Below are positions 57,421 to 64,000 of a stretch of 64,000 nt of DNA, one piece after another. Both the position numbers and the translations under genes were made by a program. The notes under the pieces were generated by a model that searched no databases, was not told where the DNA came from, and was given only the letters and a program-made list of their open reading frames with translations. The stretch comes from Streptomyces sp. NBC_00190 (lineage in GTDB: Bacteria; Actinomycetota; Actinomycetes; Streptomycetales; Streptomycetaceae), in the NCBI RefSeq assembly GCF_036203305.1, contig NZ_CP108131.1, positions 7,192,001 through 7,256,000 of the forward strand. Direction: 5' to 3'. The stretch's first letter is position 1, and each line of letters starts with the position of its first letter.

Positions 57421-57681
57421 CTACTTGTTCTTCCAGTTGTCCCAGGTGGGCCGGTTGTCGAAGGTGGCCGTGGGGTTGTCCCAGGTCGGGCGGTTGTCGA
57501 ACGCGGCGAGGGGCTTGGCGTGCGCTGCTTCGGAGGTGGGCTGGTTACTCCAGGTGGCGTTGGTCCAGGCGTTCTCCCAGCGGGCGACGGCGGCGGTGCC
57601 CGCTGCCTCCAGGAGGGACTCGAATCCCTCCGCTGAGTCCATCACGAGCGTGGCGGCGTCAGTGGGCGTGTGAACGGACAT
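57421..57681 (-). CDS. amcA: RiPP precursor with eight aromatic-x-Asn motifs (multi-cyclophane type)
   Basis: The 86-residue peptide has a leader of about 33 residues (TLVMDSAEGFESLLEAAG) and a core rich in W/F-x-N. The motifs are W35-E-N, W39-T-N, W44-S-N, F61-D-N, W67-D-N, F74-D-N, W80-D-N and W83-K-N. FDNRPTWDN occurs twice, 13 residues apart. Aromatic-x-Asn is the substrate of radical SAM/SPASM enzymes that join the ring to the beta-carbon of the third residue (triceptides). The name follows a database family remembered as multiple-cyclophane RiPP AmcA; not checked. AAGGAG precedes the ATG. It overlaps the maturase stop by 23 bases. Confidence 0.75.
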   Translation of the reverse strand: MSVHTPTDAATLVMDSAEGFESLLEAAGTAAVARWENAWTNATWSNQPTSEAAHAKPLAAFDNRPTWDNPTATFDNRPTWDNWKNK

Positions 57682-58205
57682 GTCGCGTGACTCCTTCGAG
57701 TAGGGCGATCTTGGCGGTGGTGCAGTACCGGGTCCTGGTCCCGTCGAACCTGCCGGCATGCTCGAAGTACCGGTTCGCGGCGTGGGCACCCCCGCAGAAG
57801 GCGAAGGCGGGGCAGGTGTCGCGGCACGCGTCGACGCCCTGCCAGAACTCGGTGATCCAGGGGGTGCGTTCCTCGGCCTCGGCCACGAGGACGTACAGGC
57901 CGTCCTTGAGCACGTTGCCGGTGGTGAAGTCGCCGAACCGGGCGTCGGTGAACCCCGCCAGCTCTGGGGAGAGAGCATGACTACCCCGCCGTCGTAGGCG
58001 ACAGTGGGCATCGGATCCCAAGGTGCAGAGGTGGGTGTGGGGGCGGTGTCGTGGCTGCCGAGAACGGCACCGGCGAAGTTGAGCACCCGCTGTGTCTCCC
58101 GCAGCCGGATCACCGGATTGGCCCGCCAGGCGTCCGCGAGGGCGGCCCAGAACTCGGTCGCGCGCACGGGGTCGGACTCCTTGGCCCCGCGGTTGACCCC
58201 TTCTG
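57659..58205 (-). pseudogene. Radical SAM/SPASM peptide maturase, 5'-truncated and frameshifted
   Basis: Only the C-terminal part is left: EFWAALADAWRANPVIRLRE, MPTVAYDGGVVML, then after a frameshift ELAGFTDARFGDFTTGNVLK and the SPASM cysteines (VDACRDTCPAFAFCGGAH, RYCTTAKIALLEG). The radical SAM CX3CX2C domain is missing; homology stops near 58205, where the pirin-derived repeat starts. A CT-repeat expansion at 57970-57975 adds two bases. It resembles cyclophane-forming maturases of the FxsB/GrrM/AmcB group. Clearly non-functional as it stands. Confidence 0.78.
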
Positions 58206-58311
58206 GACGAACGGCACCCGCTACGGCGAGGTCAAGGGCTACGACGGCCCTCCGATCCCTGCGCCGCAGCTCCCGCCGGTGCCGCTGAAGGCGCGCGGAC
58301 GGGTGCGCTGA
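58203..58311 (+). pseudogene. Pirin 3'-end fragment
   Basis: Encodes FWTNGTRYGEVKGYDGPPIP and then APQLPPVPLKARGRVR with stop at 58311, matching the last residues of the pirin at 47967-48932. The rest of the gene is absent. It differs enough in DNA to be a paralog or a copy from a related strain. Confidence 0.8.
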
Positions 58312-58506
58312 CCTGCACGTTTCTGAAACGTGTCGATCTAGGTCAGCCGAGGAGAGGTCGCATCCCGCGCGGAGATCGTTCCGGTGGGGCGGGCGACGGG
58401 GGCTCCGGGAGGCCTCCTCCGGGCCCTCGATGTTTCCCAGGTATGACCAGCTGGGGTCAGCTTTGCCCGGACCAATGCTGACTTCGGTGACAGTTCGTCA
58501 GGATGC
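58203..58506. repeat. Right copy of the pirin 3'-end direct repeat
   Basis: About 80% identical to 48823-49145. It begins inside the pirin coding part and ends GTGACAGTTCGTCAGG. It forms the right edge of the mobile-element and RiPP island and abuts the truncated maturase. Confidence 0.75.
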
Positions 58507-58797
58507 TGGATGACTTCCGGTGGCCACGAAGGAGTCGGGGACGAGGTCCTCAGACTGGACTTGGCAGGTTGTACGGAGCGTAGCCGTCAGAGGTGATCAC
58601 CGACTCCGAACTCGCCGCGGACGATGACTACGAGGTCGACGGCTACAGAGCCTGGGCTGCCGGCGAACCAGCCTGATTCATCGCGCGCGAACCGTGCGTG
58701 TCCGCGTCGGCGCCGGGATCCGCTGCACGATCCCGGCGTCGGCCGATCAGGCCGGCCACAGGATCGCTTCCGGCCTTCGACCGCACATCGGGAACTT
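58507..58797. other. Degraded stretch
   Basis: No complete gene. A plus-strand frame at about 58593-58674 reads ITDSELAADDDYEVDGYRAW and ends AAGEPA; it has coding-like composition and could be the tail of a lost gene. Confidence 0.35.
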
Positions 58798-59373
58798 CTA
58801 GAGCACGGCCTGGCGCGCCACGCGGTAGCGGAGGTAGACGACCTTCGAGCTGAAGGTGCGGGTCTCGACGAGTTCGAGATCCACCCGGCGCTCGTCCCGG
58901 GGGAAGAACGGGATGCCGCCGCCGACCAGTACCGGGTAGACCATGGCTTGGTACTCGTCGATCAGGTCCGACGCGGCCGCCTCGGCGGCGAGGGTCGCGC
59001 CGCCGATTGCGATGTCGCCCTCCCCCGGCTCGGCTCGCAACCGCTCGATCTCCTCCGGCAGGCCGCCGGAGAGCAGGCGGGCGTTGCCCTGCACCGTCGA
59101 CAGCGTGGCGGAGAACACCACCTTGGGGAGCGGCTTCCAGAGTGCGGCCCACTCCAGCTCGGGGTCGCCGAGCGATGGATCCTGGTCGGCGGTCTCCCAG
59201 TACAGCATCGTCTCGTACAGCCGTCGTCCCAACAGGTGGACGTCGATCTTTCGGATCTCGTCGATCCAGAAGCGGAAGACGTCCTCGTCGGGCTCCGTCC
59301 AGTCGAAGCTGCCGTCCGGCCCGACGATGTAGCCGTCAAGGGAGACGCCCATCGAGTAGGTCACGTTGCGCAT
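58798..59373 (-). CDS. Dihydrofolate-reductase-like (RibD C-terminal) protein
   Basis: The 191-residue protein fits the RibD_C/DHFR-like family: VTYSMGVSLDGYIVGPDGSF at the start, VHLLGRRLYETMLYWET, and IAIGGATLAAEAAASDLIDE for NADPH binding, then YPVLVGGGIPFFP. Such solitary proteins are reductases of unknown substrate. ATG at 59373. Confidence 0.87.
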   Translation of the reverse strand: MRNVTYSMGVSLDGYIVGPDGSFDWTEPDEDVFRFWIDEIRKIDVHLLGRRLYETMLYWETADQDPSLGDPELEWAALWKPLPKVVFSATLSTVQGNARLLSGGLPEEIERLRAEPGEGDIAIGGATLAAEAAASDLIDEYQAMVYPVLVGGGIPFFPRDERRVDLELVETRTFSSKVVYLRYRVARQAVL

Positions 59374-59677
59374 CAGAAGTCCTCCTCGGAGACAGGAGCG
59401 ACACTACGACCGCCACCGCCGCAGGACTCATCTCGGCTCGCGGCCCGTCCTCAGATCTATCCGAGGACCTCAGCCCTGTGGGGTCCGAAGCCGGCGCTGT
59501 CGTGCTTCCGCCGGAACCAGCTCTCCGGCCCCACATGTTCGGGTGCGTCCGGCGTGCACACTGCACGAGCCGGGCACAGTCTGTGGGCGCCGGCAGCCGG
59601 CAACTGGCAGCCATCCCACGCAGACGAAAGAGGCGCCATGGCCGATCAACCAGACGAGACCCCCCCGCAGCTCACCC

Positions 59678-59878
59678 ATGAGCGACGAGGAGCGGTACGA
59701 ATACACCACGGGCATCCTCGCCGGATCGGAGGACTACTCCCTCTTCGGCGAGCGTGTCTTCAAGGGCTGGTACGACGCCGACGGCAACCCCTGCACCCTG
59801 AGGAGATACAAAACGGGCCCGAACGGCACGCCCGTCCCCGTCGACCCCAATGAGCCCCCACCCGTTCACCGGCCCTGA
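59678..59878 (+). CDS. Small conserved-looking protein, probably frameshifted at its start
   Basis: From ATG 59678 the 66-residue product begins [20 protein letters not shown] and has [15 protein letters not shown]. The ATG lacks a ribosome binding site, whereas ATG 59638 in another frame has AGAGG and encodes MADQPDETPPQLT. Removing one C from the seven-C run at 59661-59667 would join the two, so the gene may be mutated there. Family not recognised. Confidence 0.55.
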   Translation: MSDEERYEYTTGILAGSEDYSLFGERVFKGWYDADGNPCTLRRYKTGPNGTPVPVDPNEPPPVHRP

Positions 59879-59892
59879 CGAGCTCGTGCCCG

Positions 59893-60018
59893 CTGTCGGC
59901 GTTGGACCTCGCACCCCTTGTTTCGGACTCGACCCCTGCACTGGCGCTGCACCGCACGGTTGACCTGGCCCGGCATGCCGAACGTCTGGGCTACGCCCGC
60001 TACCGGATCGCCGAGCAC
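59893..60018 (+). pseudogene. N-terminal fragment of an LLM-class oxidoreductase
   Basis: Encodes [20 protein letters not shown] followed by [23 protein letters not shown], the N-terminus of luciferase-like oxidoreductases. It is cut at about 60018, where an IS1182 transposase fragment begins on the other strand. Confidence 0.7.
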
Positions 60019-60410
60019 CGACGTTCGACCATCACCGCCAGCAGCCGGTCCGCCCGGTCCCCTTGTGTCAGCCGGTCACGGAACTCGCTCAGCACCGAGA
60101 AGTCGAATCCCGCGTCATCCAGCTCCAGGCGCAGGCAGTACTTCCAGTCCAGAGGGCATCGGACGGCCTCCGCCGCCTGCCGATCGGTCAGATTCTCCGT
60201 GTACTGCAACACCGACACCAGCGCCAGCCGGGCCGGTGACAGGCCTGGGTGACCGTCCTCCGGATACCAGTCGGCGAAATCCTCGTCCACGAACAACTCG
60301 TCCAGGCGGTCACGCATCCACATCGCCGCAGTGCCCCGCGGATTGCTCGCCCGGGCCATCCTCACGGTCAGAGCCGGCACCACACGACCCGAAGCAAACC
60401 CCATCGTCAT
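60019..60410 (-). pseudogene. IS1182 family transposase, N-terminal fragment
   Basis: About 130 residues match the N-terminal (DUF772-type) region: [60 protein letters not shown] and EFRDRL. The catalytic remainder is missing. Upstream, the repeat at 60511-60545 is probably the element's end. Confidence 0.75.
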
Positions 60411-60510
60411 CCCGGCCCCCTCCGACCGGCAGAACTACCCCGCTCGACAACAGCAGCACACCGACCGCCAGCACGAACAGCATGTCGAAGTGCTTTCACC
60501 CCACCGAGCG

Positions 60511-60545
60511 AAGATCGCCAACAGCATCAGTTCCGTGATGACTAC
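60511..60545. repeat. 35-bp repeat, copy 1
   Basis: Contains GCCAACAGCATCAGTTCCGT. It matches the reverse complement of 61622-61656 at 32 of 35 positions and lies about 100 bases upstream of the IS1182 fragment, as a terminal repeat would. Confidence 0.7.
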
Positions 60546-60639
60546 TGCTGTCGCGAGTGTGGGTGCAGACGGTGAGTTCAGAGCAGTAGCCGACGCGGGC
60601 CAGCGGCCCGGGCCTCGCGGGCCCGGGCCGCGAGTGCCG

Positions 60640-61314
60640 TCACGCGTCGGGGTTCTTGCCCTCCGCTGTCTTCCTGATCCGGTCGATCTGAAGTTTCGCG
60701 AGTCCTTGCAGGTCGTCCGGCTTCCTCTGGTCGTATCCCTTGAGGTAGACGACGACCCCGCCCACGCGCATCATCACCTGAACGCTGTACTCGCCGCTGA
60801 CGTCTTCGGAGAACGCATCCGTTTCGTCTGCGCCCGCCGAGATGGTCAGCGGCGCCGGGGGGCTCCCGCCCTGCGACGCCTGCTTGCGCTTGTTGGCGGC
60901 CAGGCCCTTGAACGCCACGCCCGCGTTCTCGGCGGTGTCGAAGGAGTAGATGTGGAACCACACAGGTGCCCCCTTGCCCGTCGATTCCGCGTTTTCCTTG
61001 GTCTCGACGGACCGGTGGCCGTAGGCCGTGAGCCCGGCGCAGCTCGTCTGGGTATCGGGCCCGCACTCCTTTGCCGCTTTCGCACCCTCGTCCACCTGCG
61101 GCTTGGACGCCCAGTTTCCCCCGATCCAGCCTTCAGGAAGGCTCCCGCCGCTCGGTATCGCCACACGCACCTGCTCCGCGGACAACGTGAGCGACGTCGC
61201 ACTCTCGTGCCCCTCCAGGGAGTCGCCGTTCGCGCGGCCAGCCGGATCGCCTCCGCACCCGGCCAACACCACCGCCAGCACCGCCAGCGCTATCCCCCGT
61301 GTCGCCCTCTTCAC
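60640..61314 (-). CDS. Lipoprotein of unknown function
   Basis: The 224-residue product has a lipoprotein signal (GIALAVLAVVLAGCGG). The mature part includes RVAIPSGGSLPEGWIGGNWA, a CGPDTQTSCAG pair of cysteines, and VWFHIYSFDTAENAGVAFKG, then VGGVVVYLKGYD. The layout recalls PknH-type extracellular sensor domains, and a Ser/Thr kinase is encoded next in the same direction upstream; a link is a guess. GTG 61314 is used because AGAGGAG lies 6 bases upstream. Confidence 0.78.
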   Translation of the reverse strand: MKRATRGIALAVLAVVLAGCGGDPAGRANGDSLEGHESATSLTLSAEQVRVAIPSGGSLPEGWIGGNWASKPQVDEGAKAAKECGPDTQTSCAGLTAYGHRSVETKENAESTGKGAPVWFHIYSFDTAENAGVAFKGLAANKRKQASQGGSPPAPLTISAGADETDAFSEDVSGEYSVQVMMRVGGVVVYLKGYDQRKPDDLQGLAKLQIDRIRKTAEGKNPDA

Positions 61315-61320
61315 CGTCAA

Positions 61321-61859
61321 CTCCTCTGAACATCCAGATCACTTGGAACGTCTACTCAACAACATTGCAGACCGGAGCGCCATCGGCGTTGGAATCTGGA
61401 CCCGATTCGGCCCTCGCGGATGGTGCTGCGCAGGAGTTTCCGCATGAAGGAGGGAAGCCGGAATGTTGGCCAGCCATCGATCGACTCGGCCAGCAGCGGG
61501 TGCCGACCGTGCCACCGTGAAGGCCCAGGCCTCCAGCCCCGAGTGCTTCGAGCGCAGACCCCGAGCCGCTCAAGCGGTTGCACGCAGGCGAGCTGGCCTG
61601 GACGCGGGCCGTCCTCCTGGCGTAGTCATCACGGAAGCGATGCTGTTGGTGATCTTGCCGGAGCTCCCCGCGCCGCGCTGCGGCGCGTATGGAGCGCCTC
61701 GGGTCGTCGCGGTGCTGGCGGCAGGCGGACAGGGGCCTGCCGCAGGGCTGGCCGCTCTTGGTGGGCTTCGCGCAGAGCCACAGCACGGAGGGGTCTGAGC
61801 AGCGGCAGCCGGTGCCCGTCTCATCCATCCAGCGAACGCCAGGGCCCCGCTCTGACACT
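61321..61859. other. Degraded stretch with repeat copy 2
   Basis: Several overlapping frames exist but none shows a family or a good start. The only clear items are the lipoprotein promoter region (first 100 bases) and the 35-bp repeat at 61622. Confidence 0.4.
61622..61656. repeat. 35-bp repeat, copy 2 (inverted relative to copy 1)
   Basis: Begins GTAGTCATCACGGAAGCGAT. Together with copy 1 it brackets the lipoprotein gene; its last 18 bases (61640-61657) are a perfect inverted match of copy 3. Confidence 0.7.
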
Positions 61860-61976
61860 GGCCTGCGCCAGCTTTTCGCCCCGCGGCGTGCGGGCTGGGA
61901 CCTGCACGAGTACTGCAACTCCGACCTGACCCACCTCGGTGAGAAAGGTCCGAGCGTCAGGCACTGTCTGCCGCCC
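61860..61976 (+). pseudogene. Tyrosine-recombinase (integrase) C-terminal fragment
   Basis: Encodes AGWDLHEYCNSDLTHLGEKG, matching the catalytic RHSxxTHLG-region of phage-type integrases (usually GWDLHELRHSxLTHLGE). The Arg-His of the active site has become Cys-Asn, and the rest is gone. It overlaps the kinase 3' end on the other strand. Confidence 0.6.
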
Positions 61977-63594
61977 GCCTCGCGAGGTATCCCTGCGTGC
62001 GTCGGAGCGCGTCGGCTATCAGGCCGTTTGCGAGAAGTAGCAGCCATCCTCCAGGCAGGAGCACGCTGCGAATCGTGTATCCGGGGTTGGCGTCATCCGA
62101 GGGCTCCAGGCCGAGTGTCATCGCGAGCACCCACAGACCAAGGAGCGTGACGATGGTGATCCAGCCGGCACAGATCACGCCTGCCACCAGGCCGCACTTC
62201 TTTAGGTCTTGGTCGTCGGCCAGCCTCAGCAGGAACAGGACTGCCAAGGCTAGTCCAGCCGCTGTACCGATGATCCCCATGGGTATCGCCTGCCAGCTCG
62301 TTGTCACTCCGGGGATGCCGCTGGGAATTGCTTCCCAAGGGTGCTGCCAGTTGAAGCGTTCGAGTACGTGTGCCATTTGAGTGCCGGAGGGCTCCTTCTT
62401 CCAGGTCTCCGAAAAGATCGGCTTGAAGCTCGCCCAGAGGAGCGCTCCCGCTGCCAGGAGGATCTCTGCCACATGGGTGCCGATCACTTCGCCCACCGAT
62501 GGAGTCCCGATCGGGTTCGGCACCTGCTGCGGCAGTTTCTGAGTGCCCGGCAACGCGGCCGGAGCCGATGCGGCGACAGGCCCGGTCTCCGGCGTCCCGC
62601 CGCCTTCATTGCCACCCGTCATATGCGGGGAATCGGGCTGATCACGAAGGGCGGTGTCTGCCGCTTCCGAGTCGGTGACAGTAAGGGCGCGCAAAGCGCT
62701 GGTGCGCGCCTGGATAGCTGCGCGGGCACCAGTGATCCCCATCCAGGCGCCCGGACCGAGCGCGTTACCCAGCTCCTCCTCGCACCACTCCAGCACACGT
62801 AACGGTGCCGGGCGCTGGTCGGGGTCCTTGTGCAGGCAGGCGCCAATCAGTTGACGCAAAGGGGGAGTGAAGAGGGACACGTCCGGGTCGTCCGCGACGA
62901 CGCGGTGGGCAACGGCCCACTCGTTCTCCGCGGCGAACGCCTCACGGCCGGCGGCGAGGAAGTACAAGGTAGAACCGAGAGCGAAGACATCGGAGGCCGC
63001 ACCGACGGGGCGGCCCGAGGCCTGCTCGGGCGACATGTACAGCGGAGTGCCGATCCGGGTGGAATGGCTCCTGTAGGTCACGGACTGGGTCAGAGATTTG
63101 ACGATGCCGAAGTCGATGACCTTCGGACCGCTCTCGTCCAGCATGATGTTCCCGGGCTTGAGGTCCCGGTGCACCACGTTCGCGGCGTGGATGTCGACGA
63201 GGGCGTGGGCGATGCCCCAGGCCAGCAGCATCACCTGCTCGGTCGGCAGCGGCCCATGGTCGGCCACCAGATCCCGCAGGGAGGGCCCGGCCACGTACGT
63301 CGTGGCCAGCCATGGCCGCTCGGCCTGGGGGTCGGCGTCCAGCAACGGCGCGAGGTGGGCACCGCGCACCTTCTGTGCGGCGCCCACCTCGCGCGCGAAT
63401 CGTTGTCCGAACTCCCCGTCCCCGGCGAACTCGTGACGGATCACCTTCACGGCCGTTGGCTGCCCGCCGGGGGAAAGAGCGAGAAACACCTGCCCCATAC
63501 CGCCCTCGCCCAGCCGCGCCACCAGATGAAAGCCCCCGAGACTGTCCGGATCATCCGACTGCAATGCAGGAAACTGAAACGCTGCCCTCGGCAC
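61957..63594 (-). CDS. Membrane serine/threonine protein kinase
   Basis: The 545-residue Hanks-type kinase has all main motifs: LGEGGMGQVFLA (glycine loop), TAVKVIRHE (ATP Lys), VVHRDLKPGNIML (catalytic loop), KVIDFGIVK (DFG), and RIGTPLYMSPEQASG. A Pro/Ala linker follows (about 325-390) and then a C-terminal region with four or five hydrophobic helices. No PASTA repeats. GTG 63594 is preferred because a G-rich ribosome binding site precedes it; an in-frame start at 63660 is possible. Confidence 0.88.
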   Translation of the reverse strand: MPRAAFQFPALQSDDPDSLGGFHLVARLGEGGMGQVFLALSPGGQPTAVKVIRHEFAGDGEFGQRFAREVGAAQKVRGAHLAPLLDADPQAERPWLATTYVAGPSLRDLVADHGPLPTEQVMLLAWGIAHALVDIHAANVVHRDLKPGNIMLDESGPKVIDFGIVKSLTQSVTYRSHSTRIGTPLYMSPEQASGRPVGAASDVFALGSTLYFLAAGREAFAAENEWAVAHRVVADDPDVSLFTPPLRQLIGACLHKDPDQRPAPLRVLEWCEEELGNALGPGAWMGITGARAAIQARTSALRALTVTDSEAADTALRDQPDSPHMTGGNEGGGTPETGPVAASAPAALPGTQKLPQQVPNPIGTPSVGEVIGTHVAEILLAAGALLWASFKPIFSETWKKEPSGTQMAHVLERFNWQHPWEAIPSGIPGVTTSWQAIPMGIIGTAAGLALAVLFLLRLADDQDLKKCGLVAGVICAGWITIVTLLGLWVLAMTLGLEPSDDANPGYTIRSVLLPGGWLLLLANGLIADALRRTQGYLARRAADSA

Positions 63595-63779
63595 GAAGCC
63601 CCCCTCGTCTCCCCACCCGGGGGATACCTCACGGCTCGACGCCCGCCGCGTTCGTCCCACGAGCGTAGAACTCTGCCTGCCGTTCCACCAGAAAAGCCGA
63701 AGGTCCGACCCGCCTCGCTCATTGGCTGCAAGTCAGGCAGCTGCACGGGGCGCGTCGGCTCCGTGCCAACAGGCCCCGA

Positions 63780-63797
63780 CAAGATCACCAACAGCAT
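63780..63797. repeat. 18-bp repeat, copy 3
   Basis: CAAGATCACCAACAGCAT, an exact inverted copy of 61640-61657. The pair brackets the kinase gene and the integrase fragment. Confidence 0.65.
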
Positions 63798-63872
63798 CCG
63801 GAACGGGTGCCAGAACCGCAACTCGCTTGCAAAGCCACCCGGAGCGCGTAGGGCGCCGCTATCGCGCTGTGC

Positions 63873-64000
63873 TCACGCCCCGGCGCTCCCGCTGCTGCCC
63901 CGCTCGACCGGGATCCACAGCTGGGAGTCGGTCTCCGCGCCGATCTCCACAGGCTGCGTCCGCAAGAGCTCCGGACCCGGCCGGGTCGCGTACGGGTTCG
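63873..64000 (-). CDS. 3' end of an unidentified gene
   Basis: The open frame enters from beyond the window and ends at 63873-63875. It encodes PYATRPGPELLRTQPVEIGA and ETDSQLWIPVERGSSGSAGA. Only 42 residues are visible; family not recognised. Confidence 0.5.
   Translation of the reverse strand, partial: NPYATRPGPELLRTQPVEIGAETDSQLWIPVERGSSGSAGA

Noticed and set aside
57659..58021. A complete small SPASM protein
   Set aside because: It starts in the wrong frame relative to the upstream maturase sequence; the homology continues upstream in another frame, so it is a fragment.

Overview
The window is very GC-rich actinobacterial DNA and almost certainly a Streptomyces chromosome. Evidence: strong third-codon-position G/C, frequent GTG/TTG starts, ATGA/GTGA overlaps, ergothioneine genes, an ornithine-lipid pair, a PAS-GGDEF-EAL protein next to a DUF574 methyltransferase, and the DUF6230/DUF6114 pair. 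From memory, the order of the rmdA-like, sdh, ols and egt genes resembles one segment of the S. coelicolor chromosome (SCO0910-SCO0928); this was not checked by alignment.

Positions 1-26600 are mostly conserved core. In order they hold two small secreted tail-anchored proteins, a DUF4239 membrane protein, a His/Pro-rich surface protein, and the c-di-GMP protein RmdA coupled to a methyltransferase. Next come an FAD monooxygenase with a divergent TetR gene, a LysR gene divergent from a succinate dehydrogenase/fumarate reductase operon, a lipoprotein phosphatase, a class II UvrA-like ATPase with a luciferase-like oxidoreductase, an HAD phosphatase and dodecin. The block ends with a solute-binding lipoprotein behind a possible DasR site, olsBA, egtABCD and a PARG-type hydrolase.

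Positions 26600-48900 are more variable. They contain a MazF/PemK-like gene, two damaged MFS transporters, an O-methyltransferase enclosed by 108-bp inverted repeats, an amidase, a hydrolase, a LacI regulator, a thiolase / aldehyde dehydrogenase / thioredoxin / flavin-disulfide oxidoreductase group, an SDR/TetR pair, a metallophosphoesterase, a penicillin-acylase-like enzyme, a DUF6230-DUF6114-secreted protein operon, a MerR regulator, an RlmG-like methyltransferase and a pirin.

Positions 48900-58500 form an island bounded by two diverged direct copies of the pirin 3' end. Three IS701-family elements abut one another, separated only by 4-bp CTAG/CTAA sites. The middle one carries a MazF-like toxin gene between its terminal repeats. 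Beyond an initiator tRNA-Met lies a decaying RiPP locus: an 86-residue precursor with eight aromatic-x-Asn motifs (a multi-cyclophane, triceptide-type signature), the C-terminal stump of its radical SAM/SPASM maturase, a pentapeptide-repeat protein (possible immunity) and an unassigned 239-residue protein. This is the most unusual system in the window.

Positions 58500-64000 are scrambled. They hold a DHFR-like reductase, fragments of a luciferase-like gene, an IS1182 transposase and a tyrosine integrase, three copies of a 35-bp repeat, a lipoprotein, a membrane Ser/Thr kinase and the 3' end of one more gene. Coordinates for repeats were read by eye and may be off by a base or two.
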